From positions 1 to 25,420 of IMG/VR virus record IMGVR_UViG_3300031507_000128: DNA of 25,420 nt; one strand, 5' to 3'. The notes beneath the pieces were generated by a model. It made no database searches, was not told where the DNA came from, and was given only the letters and a program-made list of their open reading frames with translations. Position numbers and translations under genes: made by a program. Source of the DNA: a virus. Within the stretch, counting starts at the first letter, position 1. The number at the start of each line of letters is the position of its first letter. Positions 6,815 through 15,954 of this stretch are shown here, in pieces.

Positions 6815-9445
6815 CTATCCCTGTATTTCCCACGCTTCGATAATGAGATCGCTTATGCTGAGGCCCGCGCCAGCAGCTGCATTGCCAGTATATGCGGTTG
6901 AACTAGTTGTGTTCGGGAGATCGAAATATGGGCCGACTGAAAAGGTAAGCTGTGCGTTGCTTGTGCCTTCAAAAGCGGAGAAAGCTAACAACGTAGTGGA
7001 CGCGCGTTTTAGAGTGTTGCTTAGATTATTATTTGCAGTCGCAGTCCCTGACAACGTCGAAAAAGCACGAATCGGATTAGCCGCTGAAGTCGGGATGATG
7101 GTTGCAGTTTGTATCGCACCCGTGCCGACAGCAAATGCAGATTGAACAATCTCTCCCGGTTTGCGAATGCCGGGACCGAGTGTCTGGATGAAACTCGGCC
7201 CACTCGCATAAGTCCCGGCGGTGGTCAATCCGGTGCCGTTGTACTCAACATAGCCGAGGATAAGAAACGCCTTGCTCGTGACCGTCGTTCCGTTTGGCGT
7301 GTAAAACACACCGGCTGATGTTGCCGAACCGCTGATCGGAGTAGAACTGGCGACAGCCCCTTCGTTCAGCGGGAAAATAGTTGCCGAGGCGCCACTGGAA
7401 TAGCTGACAGCGTTGAACAGCGCCAGAACAGGCGTGCCGCCATTATTGAACACCTCAACCCAGAATCTAAAAGCGGTACTGTTCGCACTTCCGAGGGTCG
7501 CTCCGGTCGCGTTCGTACTGATTGAAAGCGCCGCCGTGACGGTGACTTGTGTCCACGAACCCGTCGAGGCTGTGACATTCCTGAACCAGAGATTGCACGG
7601 GGATGATGCCGACGGATCATTGCCGGCATTATCCTTTAACGCCACTGTCAGCAGATTGGACGCGACAGAGGCAGCCAGCGAGCAATTCTGGAAGCCGAAG
7701 CTCGGCGGACAGGTACCCGACGTCGTGACGGTGACGCCGTTGCAAACAACTTGCGTGACGGTACCGCCCCCGCCTCCGCTCGAGGTCGGCTGGAAAGTCC
7801 AGCGCGAGACGCCGTCCGACCAGAAGATGCCGGCGCCGTATTGCGCATTGATGGCGACGACCGAGGTGACACCGTTGATGGTGTCCGACCCGGCGCGCTG
7901 CAAGGTGATTGTCTTGGTGCCGCTGGCGACGCCGGCAAAATCGAGGATGTGCAATTCCTGGTTGGGATTGACGCTGTTCGCCGGCGGCAGCGTGTCGGTG
8001 CGCGCGACCGTCAACGCCGTATGGTAGATGCCGCGATCGGTCGACAGGATCGTGTAATTGGCGTCGCCAGGACAGGAGACGTTCGAGCACAGCGAATCAA
8101 TGTTCAGTCCGGCAAAGGCGCGCGCTGTCGCCTTGTTGTTGAGGTCCGACAGATTGCTGGCAGCCGCGAGCCGCGACGTATCGGTCGGATGTACGTGGTC
8201 GCCGCGCGCGTAGCGGGTCGAGGTGCCGGCTGCGGCCGTGCCGTCAATCAGCGGCGTCGCCGACGCGGCCTGGCCGAGCACGAATGCGGTGCTTGCGAGT
8301 TGTGTCGTATTGGTATCGACCGCTGCCGTCGGCGCGGTCGGCGTGCCCGTGAAGGCCGGCGAAGCGAGATTGGCCTTCAGCGCCGCGATGGCATCGGCAT
8401 AGGCCGTGCTGGCTCCCTTGGTCGAGTTGTCGCCTGGTGCTTGAGTGCCAACCACCGGATTGGTGAAGGTCTGCACACCGCCCCAACTATGCGCGGTCGA
8501 GAACACGTCCGCATTGAGCATGGAGGACGTGATCTTGGTCGCGCCGATCGCCGTGGCGAGCGATCCGGCCAACGTCGTGACGTCACCAGTCAGCGCCGGG
8601 AAGCTCGCCGCCAGGAGCGTACCCGTGACGTCGCTGCCAAGCCTCACCGTGCAAACATTGTTGGCACAGTTGAAGGTCTTGTTGGTCAGCGTATCGGTCG
8701 TGGCGCGACCGACAGCGGTATCGTTGCCGGCAAAAAGCTGGATATTGCCGCCGCCTGTCGCAGGTGGCACCAGGACCGACGTTCCGGCAGTCGCCCCATC
8801 CTGGGCGATATTGCCATGGACATGAAGCTGCTGCGCCGGCGCGGGGACATTTCCGATCCCGACGTTACCGCCGTTCGGGTTCAAGACCGTCGAAAAGTTG
8901 GTTCCAAACCCCGCTGCCGAGGATGGTTGAAACCAGACATTGCCCGTTGTGTAGAGACCAAAGCGCGCCAGGACATTCGAATTGCCGATGTCGAACATGC
9001 TGTTGGCATCGGTTGTTCCGCTGTTCTGAGGTGCGCCTCCAGCGATTCCGGTTCGGATGATCCGCGACTGAGCCGTGCCGCTCAGCAGGATGGATGATCC
9101 GACGGCATCGCCGAGGACCGCTGCCCAGTTATGCAATGCTGTGTCGAGCTTGCCGACAACGACCCAGGAGGCACCGTCGTTCATCTTGACGACGACGGGG
9201 TTCGCCGTCGTGTCGCACCAGAGCTGGTAAGGCAACGCAGCATTGCCCGGACCATTGGTCGGAGTGCTCGTCCCCCAGGAGCAACTGGCGAGCGCGCGCA
9301 GGCCGGCATTGAGCCCCCCCGCGAAGGTCGCCATGCTCATCGGCCCGGTGACGGGCATGACATAGCTGGATTGTTCGGCGGCATGGAGCGGAGCCACTGA
9401 CACAAGCGCAGCGCAAATCACGCCGAAAAGACGGACAAGTTTCAT
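6815..9445 (-). CDS. Tail-fibre-like protein with N-terminal signal peptide (876 aa)
   Basis: Long, low-charge, Ser/Thr/Ala/Gly-rich protein with phage fibre signatures: SPAFTGTPTAPTAAVDTNTT followed by QLASTAFVLGQ (the fibre repeat type found in lambda Stf-like proteins) and GDHVHPTDTSR. Its N-terminus, MKLVRLFGVICAALVSVAPL with HAAEQ, is a textbook Sec signal peptide, which is odd for a virion protein assembled in the cytoplasm. Next comes a module with two cysteines (C55, C77) that is also present in the following fibre protein. Further cysteines come in close pairs (NCANNVC, CSNVSC, and CNG...GTC). AGGA stands about 9 bases before the ATG. Its place downstream of J and the second fibre gene fits receptor-binding side-fibre proteins. 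Export or surface display is an open alternative. Confidence 0.8.
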   Translation of the reverse strand: MKLVRLFGVICAALVSVAPLHAAEQSSYVMPVTGPMSMATFAGGLNAGLRALASCSWGTSTPTNGPGNAALPYQLWCDTTANPVVVKMNDGASWVVVGKLDTALHNWAAVLGDAVGSSILLSGTAQSRIIRTGIAGGAPQNSGTTDANSMFDIGNSNVLARFGLYTTGNVWFQPSSAAGFGTNFSTVLNPNGGNVGIGNVPAPAQQLHVHGNIAQDGATAGTSVLVPPATGGGNIQLFAGNDTAVGRATTDTLTNKTFNCANNVCTVRLGSDVTGTLLAASFPALTGDVTTLAGSLATAIGATKITSSMLNADVFSTAHSWGGVQTFTNPVVGTQAPGDNSTKGASTAYADAIAALKANLASPAFTGTPTAPTAAVDTNTTQLASTAFVLGQAASATPLIDGTAAAGTSTRYARGDHVHPTDTSRLAAASNLSDLNNKATARAFAGLNIDSLCSNVSCPGDANYTILSTDRGIYHTALTVARTDTLPPANSVNPNQELHILDFAGVASGTKTITLQRAGSDTINGVTSVVAINAQYGAGIFWSDGVSRWTFQPTSSGGGGGTVTQVVCNGVTVTTSGTCPPSFGFQNCSLAASVASNLLTVALKDNAGNDPSASSPCNLWFRNVTASTGSWTQVTVTAALSISTNATGATLGSANSTAFRFWVEVFNNGGTPVLALFNAVSYSSGASATIFPLNEGAVASSTPISGSATSAGVFYTPNGTTVTSKAFLILGYVEYNGTGLTTAGTYASGPSFIQTLGPGIRKPGEIVQSAFAVGTGAIQTATIIPTSAANPIRAFSTLSGTATANNNLSNTLKRASTTLLAFSAFEGTSNAQLTFSVGPYFDLPNTTSSTAYTGNAAAGAGLSISDLIIEAWEIQG

Positions 9446-9476
9446 CGGATGCAGTCCTGTTTTGGATCGTCGTCGG

Positions 9477-10871
9477 TTAGGGGATGACGCGGACCACGCA
9501 TTCGGCGATCAGCGTCGGCTGCACGGTCCGAAATGGCGTCGAATTTTGGCCAGGAGCTGCAGTGCCCGTGAATGTCGAGACGATACCGCCCGGTGACGTC
9601 GGAACATTTATGATCGACCCCGTCGTGCCGGCGTTACCAACTGCGCCACCGACCACACCAGACGATGAAATCGTGCCCGAGGGCGTATAGGGCGGCAGGT
9701 TGGTCGTCAGCAGGGCCTTTGACTCGTTGCCGCCGACGATGCCGAAGATGCTCGAATCCGCACCGAAATAGCTCGAGGTCAACAGGCTCGCGAAGGATCC
9801 GGGATCATTGCGATCGCGACCCGCGAGCGCCCGGCCGCGGCAGTCATCGACGCCGACTGTCGAGCTCGATCCGCCCGCGCCATAGCCGTGGATGAAGACG
9901 GTCACGGTCGAGGTGCCCGACGAAGTGACGCAAGACGACGAGTTGAGGGTGATCGAACTCGAGGTGACGCTGGCGATGCTGCAGCCGGCGTTGACGCCCG
10001 TGCTCTCGACCGGCATCTCCGGCCCAAGCCCCGACGTATTGGCGACGGTGGTGATGGTCGCATTGCCGGAGATGCGGGTGCCGTTCTGCGCCCGCGTGGC
10101 CTTGGCCAGATAGGCCGGATAGGCGGCGCGCGCGAGCGCCTGGCCATAGGCCGCGACATGCAATGGCGGCACGGACTCGGCCGCCGTGAAATCGTATTTC
10201 CCGACCGCGGAGACGTCGACCGGGATGCCGTTGGCACGGGTGTAGGTCGTGATCTCCCAATTGCCGGACCCCAGATGCGTGACCTTGGCGCGATCGCCAG
10301 CCGCCGTCGTCAGCGGAAAACTGCCTGGCACCAGCAACGAATTGGACGGCGTCAATACCGAGGCGTTGTCGAAGCGAATGGTCTTTTCAATGCCTGATGG
10401 CGCCGAGGAACCGAACGAGGTGATGGTGGCCGCGCCCGAAATGGTGACGTTGGCCTGCGGCACCGAACCTAGATCGACGGTCGCGGCGGCCGCGATCGAC
10501 GCCAGACCGCCGCCGATCGCGCCAATGGCGGCACTGGTGGCCGGATCCAGCGCGCCGGTGACCGCCCAGCCGCCGTTGACGTACTGCTTGACGATCCACG
10601 GACTGGTGGAGTCGTCGATCCAACACAGACCGTCGACCGCGGCGCCGCCGACATTGGCCGGCGCCGTCGGCCCCTTGTTGCAGCTTGCCAGCGAACGGAA
10701 CGCATCGCCGATCTTCTGGCTATACTGCACGCCGGTGTAGATGCCCGACGTCGGCGGCACCAGCTCGTTCTGCACCGCATAGGCCGATATCATCGTCTGC
10801 ACCGCGCCAGCCGCGATTGCGCCAGCCGCCGCAGCTACGATCAGGACGCTCAAGCGACCCTTCAAATCCAT
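9477..10871 (-). CDS. Fibre protein with tail-collar-like C-terminus and N-terminal hydrophobic segment (464 aa)
   Basis: Begins MDLKGRLSVLIVAAAAGAIA: a hydrophobic signal-like segment (about residues 8-27). Then follows an attachment-type module (about 49-110) with two cysteines (C64, C83) and GLCWIDDSTSPWIVKQYVNG, shared with the neighbouring 876-aa fibre. The C-terminus (DDCRGRALAGRDRNDPG, IFGIVGGNESKALLTTNLPP and an ending in QPTLIAECVVRVIP) matches the phage tail-collar/short-fibre type seen in microcystin-dependent-protein-like proteins. AAGGA 9 bases before the ATG at 10869-10871 decides the start over a GTG one codon earlier. It lies 18 bases after J. Probable role: adsorption. Two further Cys pairs are present. 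Whether it is virion-bound or exported is not settled by sequence. Confidence 0.8.
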   Translation of the reverse strand: MDLKGRLSVLIVAAAAGAIAAGAVQTMISAYAVQNELVPPTSGIYTGVQYSQKIGDAFRSLASCNKGPTAPANVGGAAVDGLCWIDDSTSPWIVKQYVNGGWAVTGALDPATSAAIGAIGGGLASIAAAATVDLGSVPQANVTISGAATITSFGSSAPSGIEKTIRFDNASVLTPSNSLLVPGSFPLTTAAGDRAKVTHLGSGNWEITTYTRANGIPVDVSAVGKYDFTAAESVPPLHVAAYGQALARAAYPAYLAKATRAQNGTRISGNATITTVANTSGLGPEMPVESTGVNAGCSIASVTSSSITLNSSSCVTSSGTSTVTVFIHGYGAGGSSSTVGVDDCRGRALAGRDRNDPGSFASLLTSSYFGADSSIFGIVGGNESKALLTTNLPPYTPSGTISSSGVVGGAVGNAGTTGSIINVPTSPGGIVSTFTGTAAPGQNSTPFRTVQPTLIAECVVRVIP

Positions 10872-10889
10872 CACAGCAAGTCCTTTTGA

Positions 10890-13800
10890 TTAGAAGCCGC
10901 GCACCAGCAGGTTGACGCCGGAGCGCGTGACGTTGGTGCCGGCGTTGACGACGAAGATGGTGCAGCCGGACAGCGTGAGGCTGGTGATCTTGACCTCGTC
11001 GCCATTGGTGCCGTTGACGATGGCGCGCTGGACGTGAGGGACGGTCGAATTGTTCGGGCCGCCGTTAAACGGAACGGCCGCGGCGCCAGGTGTCGGCGTG
11101 CCGTCATAGCCGCCGGAATAGAAGGTGATGGCGAGCCCCGTGTTCGGAACGGCGAGGCCGGTATAGTCGTCAGTGCGGTCGGGCACGTCGACGAACCAGG
11201 AGAATTTCGTCCCCGTCGCGTTGGTGTTGGCATCGTTGGTGATCAGGACGTAGCCGGGCTGGAAATAGCGCTCCACCCGCGTGCCCGAGGGGATCGCGAC
11301 CCAAGCACCCCAGTGGATGTCGGCCGTGAACACATCGGTCGGAACGAAGATATCCGCCGGCGCGAACACGTCGACGATGCCGTCGACCGCGAAGCGCCAG
11401 ATCGGAAACGCCTGGATGAAGCGCGTCGGCGACGTGCCGAGCACGTCGCTATCGCCGAGGACATCGGTCTTGCCGAGGAAATCATCGCCGATGAGGATGC
11501 CCGACGCCTCGAACTCGGTCCAGAACCGGCATTCTGCCGCGCGGCCGATATCGACGATCTGCGGCGAGGCATAGATGGCGATATGCAATCCCGTGAGCTC
11601 AAGCTGCGATACGATCTCGGTAGCCCAGGCCTGCGTAATCGAAGCGCTCACCGAGGTCCGGATGAAACTGCCGTCGATGACGCCGCCATCGAGCTGCCCG
11701 GGCCATCCCGTCCCCTGCTCATCGTTCGAACGCAGGATGTTGCGGGCGAAGATCGAGCCCGCGATGGCGATCGAGGCATCGTCGGGACTGTAGATTCGCA
11801 CGCCGAACGGCGTCAGCACATAGGCCTTGACGTGGTAGGTGCCGTCACCCGTGGTCGGCCAGGGCGGTTGGGCGACGACGTCGCCGACGACGAGGCCGGT
11901 ATCCCAGCTTGAGCCCTTCCTCACCTCATAGGTAATCGTGCGGGGATCGTCGACGATGGTCCAGTCCAGGACGGTACGGCCGTCGACCGCATGCTGATGC
12001 AGATTGGTGACATCGCCGGGCACCGAGGTCAGGCCCCGCAGCGATAGTCCGAGCAGCGATGTCCAATCCGAGGCGGTGCCGTCGGTGAAGATGCAGCGGA
12101 CGCGAAAACTCCAGACGCCCGACGCGCCGTAGGGAATATCTGCCGAGGTGTGTGGCGGCAGCACCGAGGCGACATTGGTCCAGGGGCCGCCGACGTCGTC
12201 CGATTTGTCCTGCACCTGGAACGAGGCGATCTTGCCGAAGCGCGGCACCTGCCATGTCAGCCGCACCAGCGCGCGCGCGGTCTGGCCGCGGCCGTCGATG
12301 ACTTCGAGATACCGGAGATCGCGTGGCGGCAGCGTGAACGGATCGGCCGGGATCGAGACATGCGGGTCGTAATCAGGGATCGACCCGGTGTCGGCCTGAG
12401 AGATCTCCGGCGCGTCGTCGACCAGGGTCAGGGTCGCGATCAGGTCCTTCTGATGCGCAATGGCCTGGACGCGGTAGTCGGCCGACTCCCGCTCGGTTTC
12501 GCCGAAGCAGAACAGGTTGCCGGGCGCGATGCCAGAGAGATCGCCCACCAGGGTCAGCGCCGTGTAGTCGCCGGCGATCATGGCCGCGTCGACGGCGCGG
12601 TCGATGATCCGGATATCCTCCGGTACCCGGACCTGGATTGCATAGGTTTTGCCTGCTTCGATCGTCACCATTTCGTCCAGGGTCACGACCTGGCCAGAGA
12701 CCGCCTTGATGCGCCCAGAAGCGAGCCCGATCAGCGCGACGTCGTGGGTGACGCGGACGCGATCGCCGCGGGTGCAGACAAGATGCTCCCAGCCGACATT
12801 CAGCGTGATCTTTTCCGGCCGCAGCCGCGACTGCGCAATATGAAAGCGGCCGTGCTTCCAGATCAGGTTCGGATCGGTGACGCCTGGAAATTCGATGCCT
12901 TCGAACAACGACGCATTGGCGGCGCTGTATCCATCGTCATAGACGATGCGCTCGTCCGCGGTGTAGCCGTTGTTGGCGTTGATGAAGCTGACCCGCCAGC
13001 CATGCGGCTGCTGGGTATAAGGCTTGTCACCCTTGAAACCCCAGGAGTTGCGCGGCGTGAAGTGCTGTACGATCGGATCGCCAGGGCGATCCCAGACCAC
13101 GCCCCAGCGGCCGTCGATCCATGTCGGCACGGCGCGGCCGGCGGCCGCAATGTCGCAGAGCTTATCGTAGACCGAGCCCACGCTGTTGATCACCTGATTG
13201 AATGTGAAGCCGTTGTTCCTGCAATACACCCACCACTCCTGCAGGTTCGCGATATCGATCTGGGCATCGGTGCGCGGCCTTGCATTGGCCGGGCCCTGCA
13301 GCACGTGACGAAACAGATCGGCCGGATTGTTCGAGATCGTGGTCGCGGTCCATGTCGAGCCCGATCCCGAGTAGGCCAGCACCATCGAATCGCAGTCGCA
13401 ATTGAAAGTCGAGATCACGCCGGAGAGCTGGTCGGTGGCCCTGATGCGCAGCGCGACCAGCGCCAGCGGCTTCGGGAAGCTGATCGGACCCGCGCTCTTG
13501 AACGAACGCAGCGCGGTCCAGACGATGGTATCCTTGACCAGGTCGCGCCGCGCCAGATAGGGCGTGACGCGCTGAACCCTGACCTCGTATTGCCCGCCCG
13601 CTGACACGATGCGCAATCCGAGCCGCACCGGATCGTTCGAACGGGTGAAGGTCAGGCTCGGGGTCGAGACCCATGTGCCACCGACGATCCGGTAGGCCGT
13701 CGCGATCGTGACCTCGTAACCCACCGGGTCGCCCTGCGGATCGACCGCGGTCACGCCCTGCGTTGCCGTGATATCGATCGAGATCTCGTTGGTGTCGGAT

Positions 13801-14678
13801 GCCGTGGTCTGGCTGTTCCAGACCCCGGGCTCCAGCGTGATCTGCAGCGTGGTTTCGTCGACCTCGCGCGGATAGAGCGATGTGGCTCCATCGGTGATCA
13901 ATCCCTGCCGCACCTCGATCTGGTAATCCGAGAACGACGTCAGCGCGGTCTCGCCGATGCGGAAATTGCGCAGGTTCAGCGGGCCGTAGCCCATGCAGAA
14001 CAAGAGCCGCAGATATTGATCGTCACCGGAGATCTCGGTGTAGGGCTTCGCCGCGTAATAGGGCGACTGCCGATGCGTGCCCAGCACCACCGGAATCGGC
14101 CCGAACGGATTGGCCTGGTTCTGCGCGCCCTGGATCGAATTGAGCTGCTTCGAACTGGTATCCTGCGCCGCGGGGGGGCGGATCGGAAACAGCGCGTTGA
14201 TCGCCAGCGTGCCGGCCAGCATGATGCCGCCGGCAATCAATGCCGAGGCCACCGAGGCCGAGACGCCGATCGCGCCGGCCAGGCCGAGCGACAGACCTCC
14301 GGTCGGGACCGCCAGCACGATGGCGGCAACCGCCACCACCAGCGACATGATCGTCTTTGCGGCACCACCACCGAGCCTGGGGCGGAACGTGACGGTCGCA
14401 CCCGGCTTGACCCTGATGCGATGCCAGTTGGCCGGCGGAATGTCGTGCGCGGCGCTGCCATCGCCCAGCGTCACGATCCACGCCGCCGATGCGTCGTGGC
14501 CGGGACGACTTTCCAAGGCCTCGCGCAGGATCTCCGCTATCGACAGCCCCGCCCTGACGCGCAGCGCAATGCGGGCGCCGCCGACCGCATTGAGGGGATG
14601 CGTGGTGCCGAAGACGGCCACGGTCGCATCCGGTGCGAGGATCTCGCCGTCGAGCCGGGATTCGATCAGAGCGTTCAT
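10890..14678 (-). CDS. J: Tail tip / host-specificity protein J-like, with N-terminal gpI-like region (1262 aa)
   Basis: Central tail-tip protein that closes the tail and carries host recognition. Residues about 1-100 resemble a tail-assembly gpI-type ubiquitin-like domain. They are followed by a long hydrophobic stretch (about 107-163), also as in gpI, suggesting an I-J fusion. The J signature follows: NSIQGAQNQANPFGPIPVVL (180-199) with GTHRQSPYYAAKPY, then a TipJ-like domain (VYCRNNGFTFNQVINSVGSV, DGRWGVVWDRPGDP), and fibronectin-III-like segments (about residues 800-930). A variable C-terminal part contains two sets of three hexapeptide repeats of the form D-[V/I/F]-[L/F]-x-x-x. The ATG abuts the TGA of the NlpC gene, so translation is coupled. 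Length is close to lambda J (1132 aa). A separate gpI gene is absent, in keeping with the fusion. Confidence 0.9.
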   Translation of the reverse strand: MNALIESRLDGEILAPDATVAVFGTTHPLNAVGGARIALRVRAGLSIAEILREALESRPGHDASAAWIVTLGDGSAAHDIPPANWHRIRVKPGATVTFRPRLGGGAAKTIMSLVVAVAAIVLAVPTGGLSLGLAGAIGVSASVASALIAGGIMLAGTLAINALFPIRPPAAQDTSSKQLNSIQGAQNQANPFGPIPVVLGTHRQSPYYAAKPYTEISGDDQYLRLLFCMGYGPLNLRNFRIGETALTSFSDYQIEVRQGLITDGATSLYPREVDETTLQITLEPGVWNSQTTASDTNEISIDITATQGVTAVDPQGDPVGYEVTIATAYRIVGGTWVSTPSLTFTRSNDPVRLGLRIVSAGGQYEVRVQRVTPYLARRDLVKDTIVWTALRSFKSAGPISFPKPLALVALRIRATDQLSGVISTFNCDCDSMVLAYSGSGSTWTATTISNNPADLFRHVLQGPANARPRTDAQIDIANLQEWWVYCRNNGFTFNQVINSVGSVYDKLCDIAAAGRAVPTWIDGRWGVVWDRPGDPIVQHFTPRNSWGFKGDKPYTQQPHGWRVSFINANNGYTADERIVYDDGYSAANASLFEGIEFPGVTDPNLIWKHGRFHIAQSRLRPEKITLNVGWEHLVCTRGDRVRVTHDVALIGLASGRIKAVSGQVVTLDEMVTIEAGKTYAIQVRVPEDIRIIDRAVDAAMIAGDYTALTLVGDLSGIAPGNLFCFGETERESADYRVQAIAHQKDLIATLTLVDDAPEISQADTGSIPDYDPHVSIPADPFTLPPRDLRYLEVIDGRGQTARALVRLTWQVPRFGKIASFQVQDKSDDVGGPWTNVASVLPPHTSADIPYGASGVWSFRVRCIFTDGTASDWTSLLGLSLRGLTSVPGDVTNLHQHAVDGRTVLDWTIVDDPRTITYEVRKGSSWDTGLVVGDVVAQPPWPTTGDGTYHVKAYVLTPFGVRIYSPDDASIAIAGSIFARNILRSNDEQGTGWPGQLDGGVIDGSFIRTSVSASITQAWATEIVSQLELTGLHIAIYASPQIVDIGRAAECRFWTEFEASGILIGDDFLGKTDVLGDSDVLGTSPTRFIQAFPIWRFAVDGIVDVFAPADIFVPTDVFTADIHWGAWVAIPSGTRVERYFQPGYVLITNDANTNATGTKFSWFVDVPDRTDDYTGLAVPNTGLAITFYSGGYDGTPTPGAAAVPFNGGPNNSTVPHVQRAIVNGTNGDEVKITSLTLSGCTIFVVNAGTNVTRSGVNLLVRGF

Positions 14679-15089
14679 TCATGACCCAATCGCCGGCCGA
14701 TACCTGTAGAACCCGACCACCCGATATTTCAGCGGGCCGAAGCGGTAGCGCTCGATGCGCGAGGTCTCCCCGCGCTGGACGTGCAGCAGCATGCCGGGTT
14801 GTGTCACGATTCCGATGTGACGCGGAAAGCCGGCCTCCTTCATCAGCACGCCATCGAACGCCTGCTCGTCTCCGGCGGCGATCTCATCCCAGGGATCGAG
14901 CTCGCCCTTGATCAGGCTTGCCAGCGCGACACGATCATCCGCCGTGGCGTAATGATCGGCATAGGACGGCAGCGCTATGCCGCGCAGCTCGCTGAAGACG
15001 CGGACGACGAGGCCCCAGCAATCGACGCCATCACCGCGACCCCTGTCGCGATAGGGCAGCCCGACGAAGGAATCGAACAGACTCCCCAT
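14679..15089 (-). CDS. NlpC/P60 tail assembly peptidase, lambda K-like (136 aa)
   Basis: Cysteine peptidase domain of the NlpC/P60 superfamily, found in lambda gpK and in gene transfer agent tail tips, where it is thought to cut peptidoglycan during DNA entry or to process tail-tip parts. Visible residues: catalytic Cys24 in GVDCWGLVVRVF, His91 in PRHIGIV, and a later His103 in LLHVQRG. Lambda gpK also carries an N-terminal JAB metallopeptidase domain; here only the NlpC part is present. The ATG at 15087-15089 overlaps the previous stop (TGATG), and its own TGA abuts the J start, so it lies in a coupled chain. The start was set at this ATG rather than at a TTG one codon upstream. Confidence 0.88.
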   Translation of the reverse strand: MGSLFDSFVGLPYRDRGRGDGVDCWGLVVRVFSELRGIALPSYADHYATADDRVALASLIKGELDPWDEIAAGDEQAFDGVLMKEAGFPRHIGIVTQPGMLLHVQRGETSRIERYRFGPLKYRVVGFYRYRPAIGS

Positions 15090-15592
15090 CAATAGAATAG
15101 CCCCGGAAAGTACGCCGGCGAGAACGTCCCCGCCGGATAGGGCTCCGTCGTCAGCGCATCCATGGTCAGATCGAACTCGAGCACCGCGGCGTCATAGCCG
15201 AGGTGGCTCATGTCCATCACCGGCCAGGTCATCTCGACCGTGTCCAGCGCCGACGCCAGAACCGCCTCGATCTTGACCGTGGGCGGCGTCGACACCGAGC
15301 GCGCCAGCGGGATCAGCCCGCGCGTGACGTTCTCGATGGTGAGTTTGCAGGCCGGCGGGCTCTTGTCCTGTTCGTCGGGTAAGGTGACGCTCGAAGCCGC
15401 ATAGAGATAGGTGACGCCGCGCGAAATCGTGCCGTAGGTCAGCGGATCGGTCGAGATCCGCGTGGTCGCGTCGGTCGACGAATAGATCGGGCTCGCCAGG
15501 TCCGGATGCGTAATCGTCAGCAGGAAGATCGGGATCTCGCCCGACTCCTGCGCGAACAGCGCCTTTCGGAAATTCAGCGAGAGCGTGCGCAT
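15089..15592 (-). CDS. Minor tail protein, DUF1833-like (lambda L position, 167 aa)
   Basis: Starts MRTLSLNFRKALFAQESGEI, with PIFLLTITHPDL next. It contains SSTDATTRISTDPLTYGTIS and ends in FSPAYFPGLFY, which I recognise as the DUF1833 type of phage minor tail protein. It sits where lambda has gene L, between the M-like gene and the NlpC gene, and is likely part of the tail tip complex. The ATG (15590-15592) overlaps the upstream TGA as TGATG, and its own TGA overlaps the next ATG in the same way. A longer frame to 15652 reads over the neighbour and is not preferred. Homology is by eye only. Confidence 0.75.
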   Translation of the reverse strand: MRTLSLNFRKALFAQESGEIPIFLLTITHPDLASPIYSSTDATTRISTDPLTYGTISRGVTYLYAASSVTLPDEQDKSPPACKLTIENVTRGLIPLARSVSTPPTVKIEAVLASALDTVEMTWPVMDMSHLGYDAAVLEFDLTMDALTTEPYPAGTFSPAYFPGLFY

Positions 15593-15951
15593 CAGGGCAG
15601 GATCCAGAGCATCATCGAGGCGCTGTAGTAGTCGCCGCCGAGCGCGGCCCATTTCGGCAGTCCCGCCTTCTGGAACTTGCAGAGATAGGTCGCGCTCTCG
15701 CTCGGCGCCGGAAACGAGAACGGCAGCGAGCCGCCGAGCAGCGTCGTGTCGACGAAGGCGCGCAGGGTCGCGAGCTGGCTCGAGGTCAGTTCGAAGCTGA
15801 TCGCCAGCGGCCGCACGACCGCGGCTGTGCGAAGGCGCGTGATCGGCGGCCCGACGTCGGGCTGGTATTCCGTGAGCCCATCGCCCTCGGCTTCGGAATA
15901 GCCTGGTTGCAACGGCTTCTGCGGCAGCGTTCCGGGCCAGGCGTCAACCAT
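15592..15951 (-). CDS. Minor tail protein (lambda M position, 119 aa)
   Basis: Starts MVDAWPGTLPQKPLQPGYSE and has an LRAFVDTTLLGGSLPFSFPA segment. By size and by place, directly after the tape measure gene and before the L-like gene, it is the counterpart of lambda gpM, a distal tail protein joining tube and tip. I recognise it as a recurring alphaproteobacterial phage protein without a named domain. Start at the ATG 15949-15951, only three bases after the tape measure stop; translation probably re-initiates. Its TGA overlaps the ATG of the next gene. Confidence 0.75.
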   Translation of the reverse strand: MVDAWPGTLPQKPLQPGYSEAEGDGLTEYQPDVGPPITRLRTAAVVRPLAISFELTSSQLATLRAFVDTTLLGGSLPFSFPAPSESATYLCKFQKAGLPKWAALGGDYYSASMMLWILP

Positions 15952-15954
15952 TTG

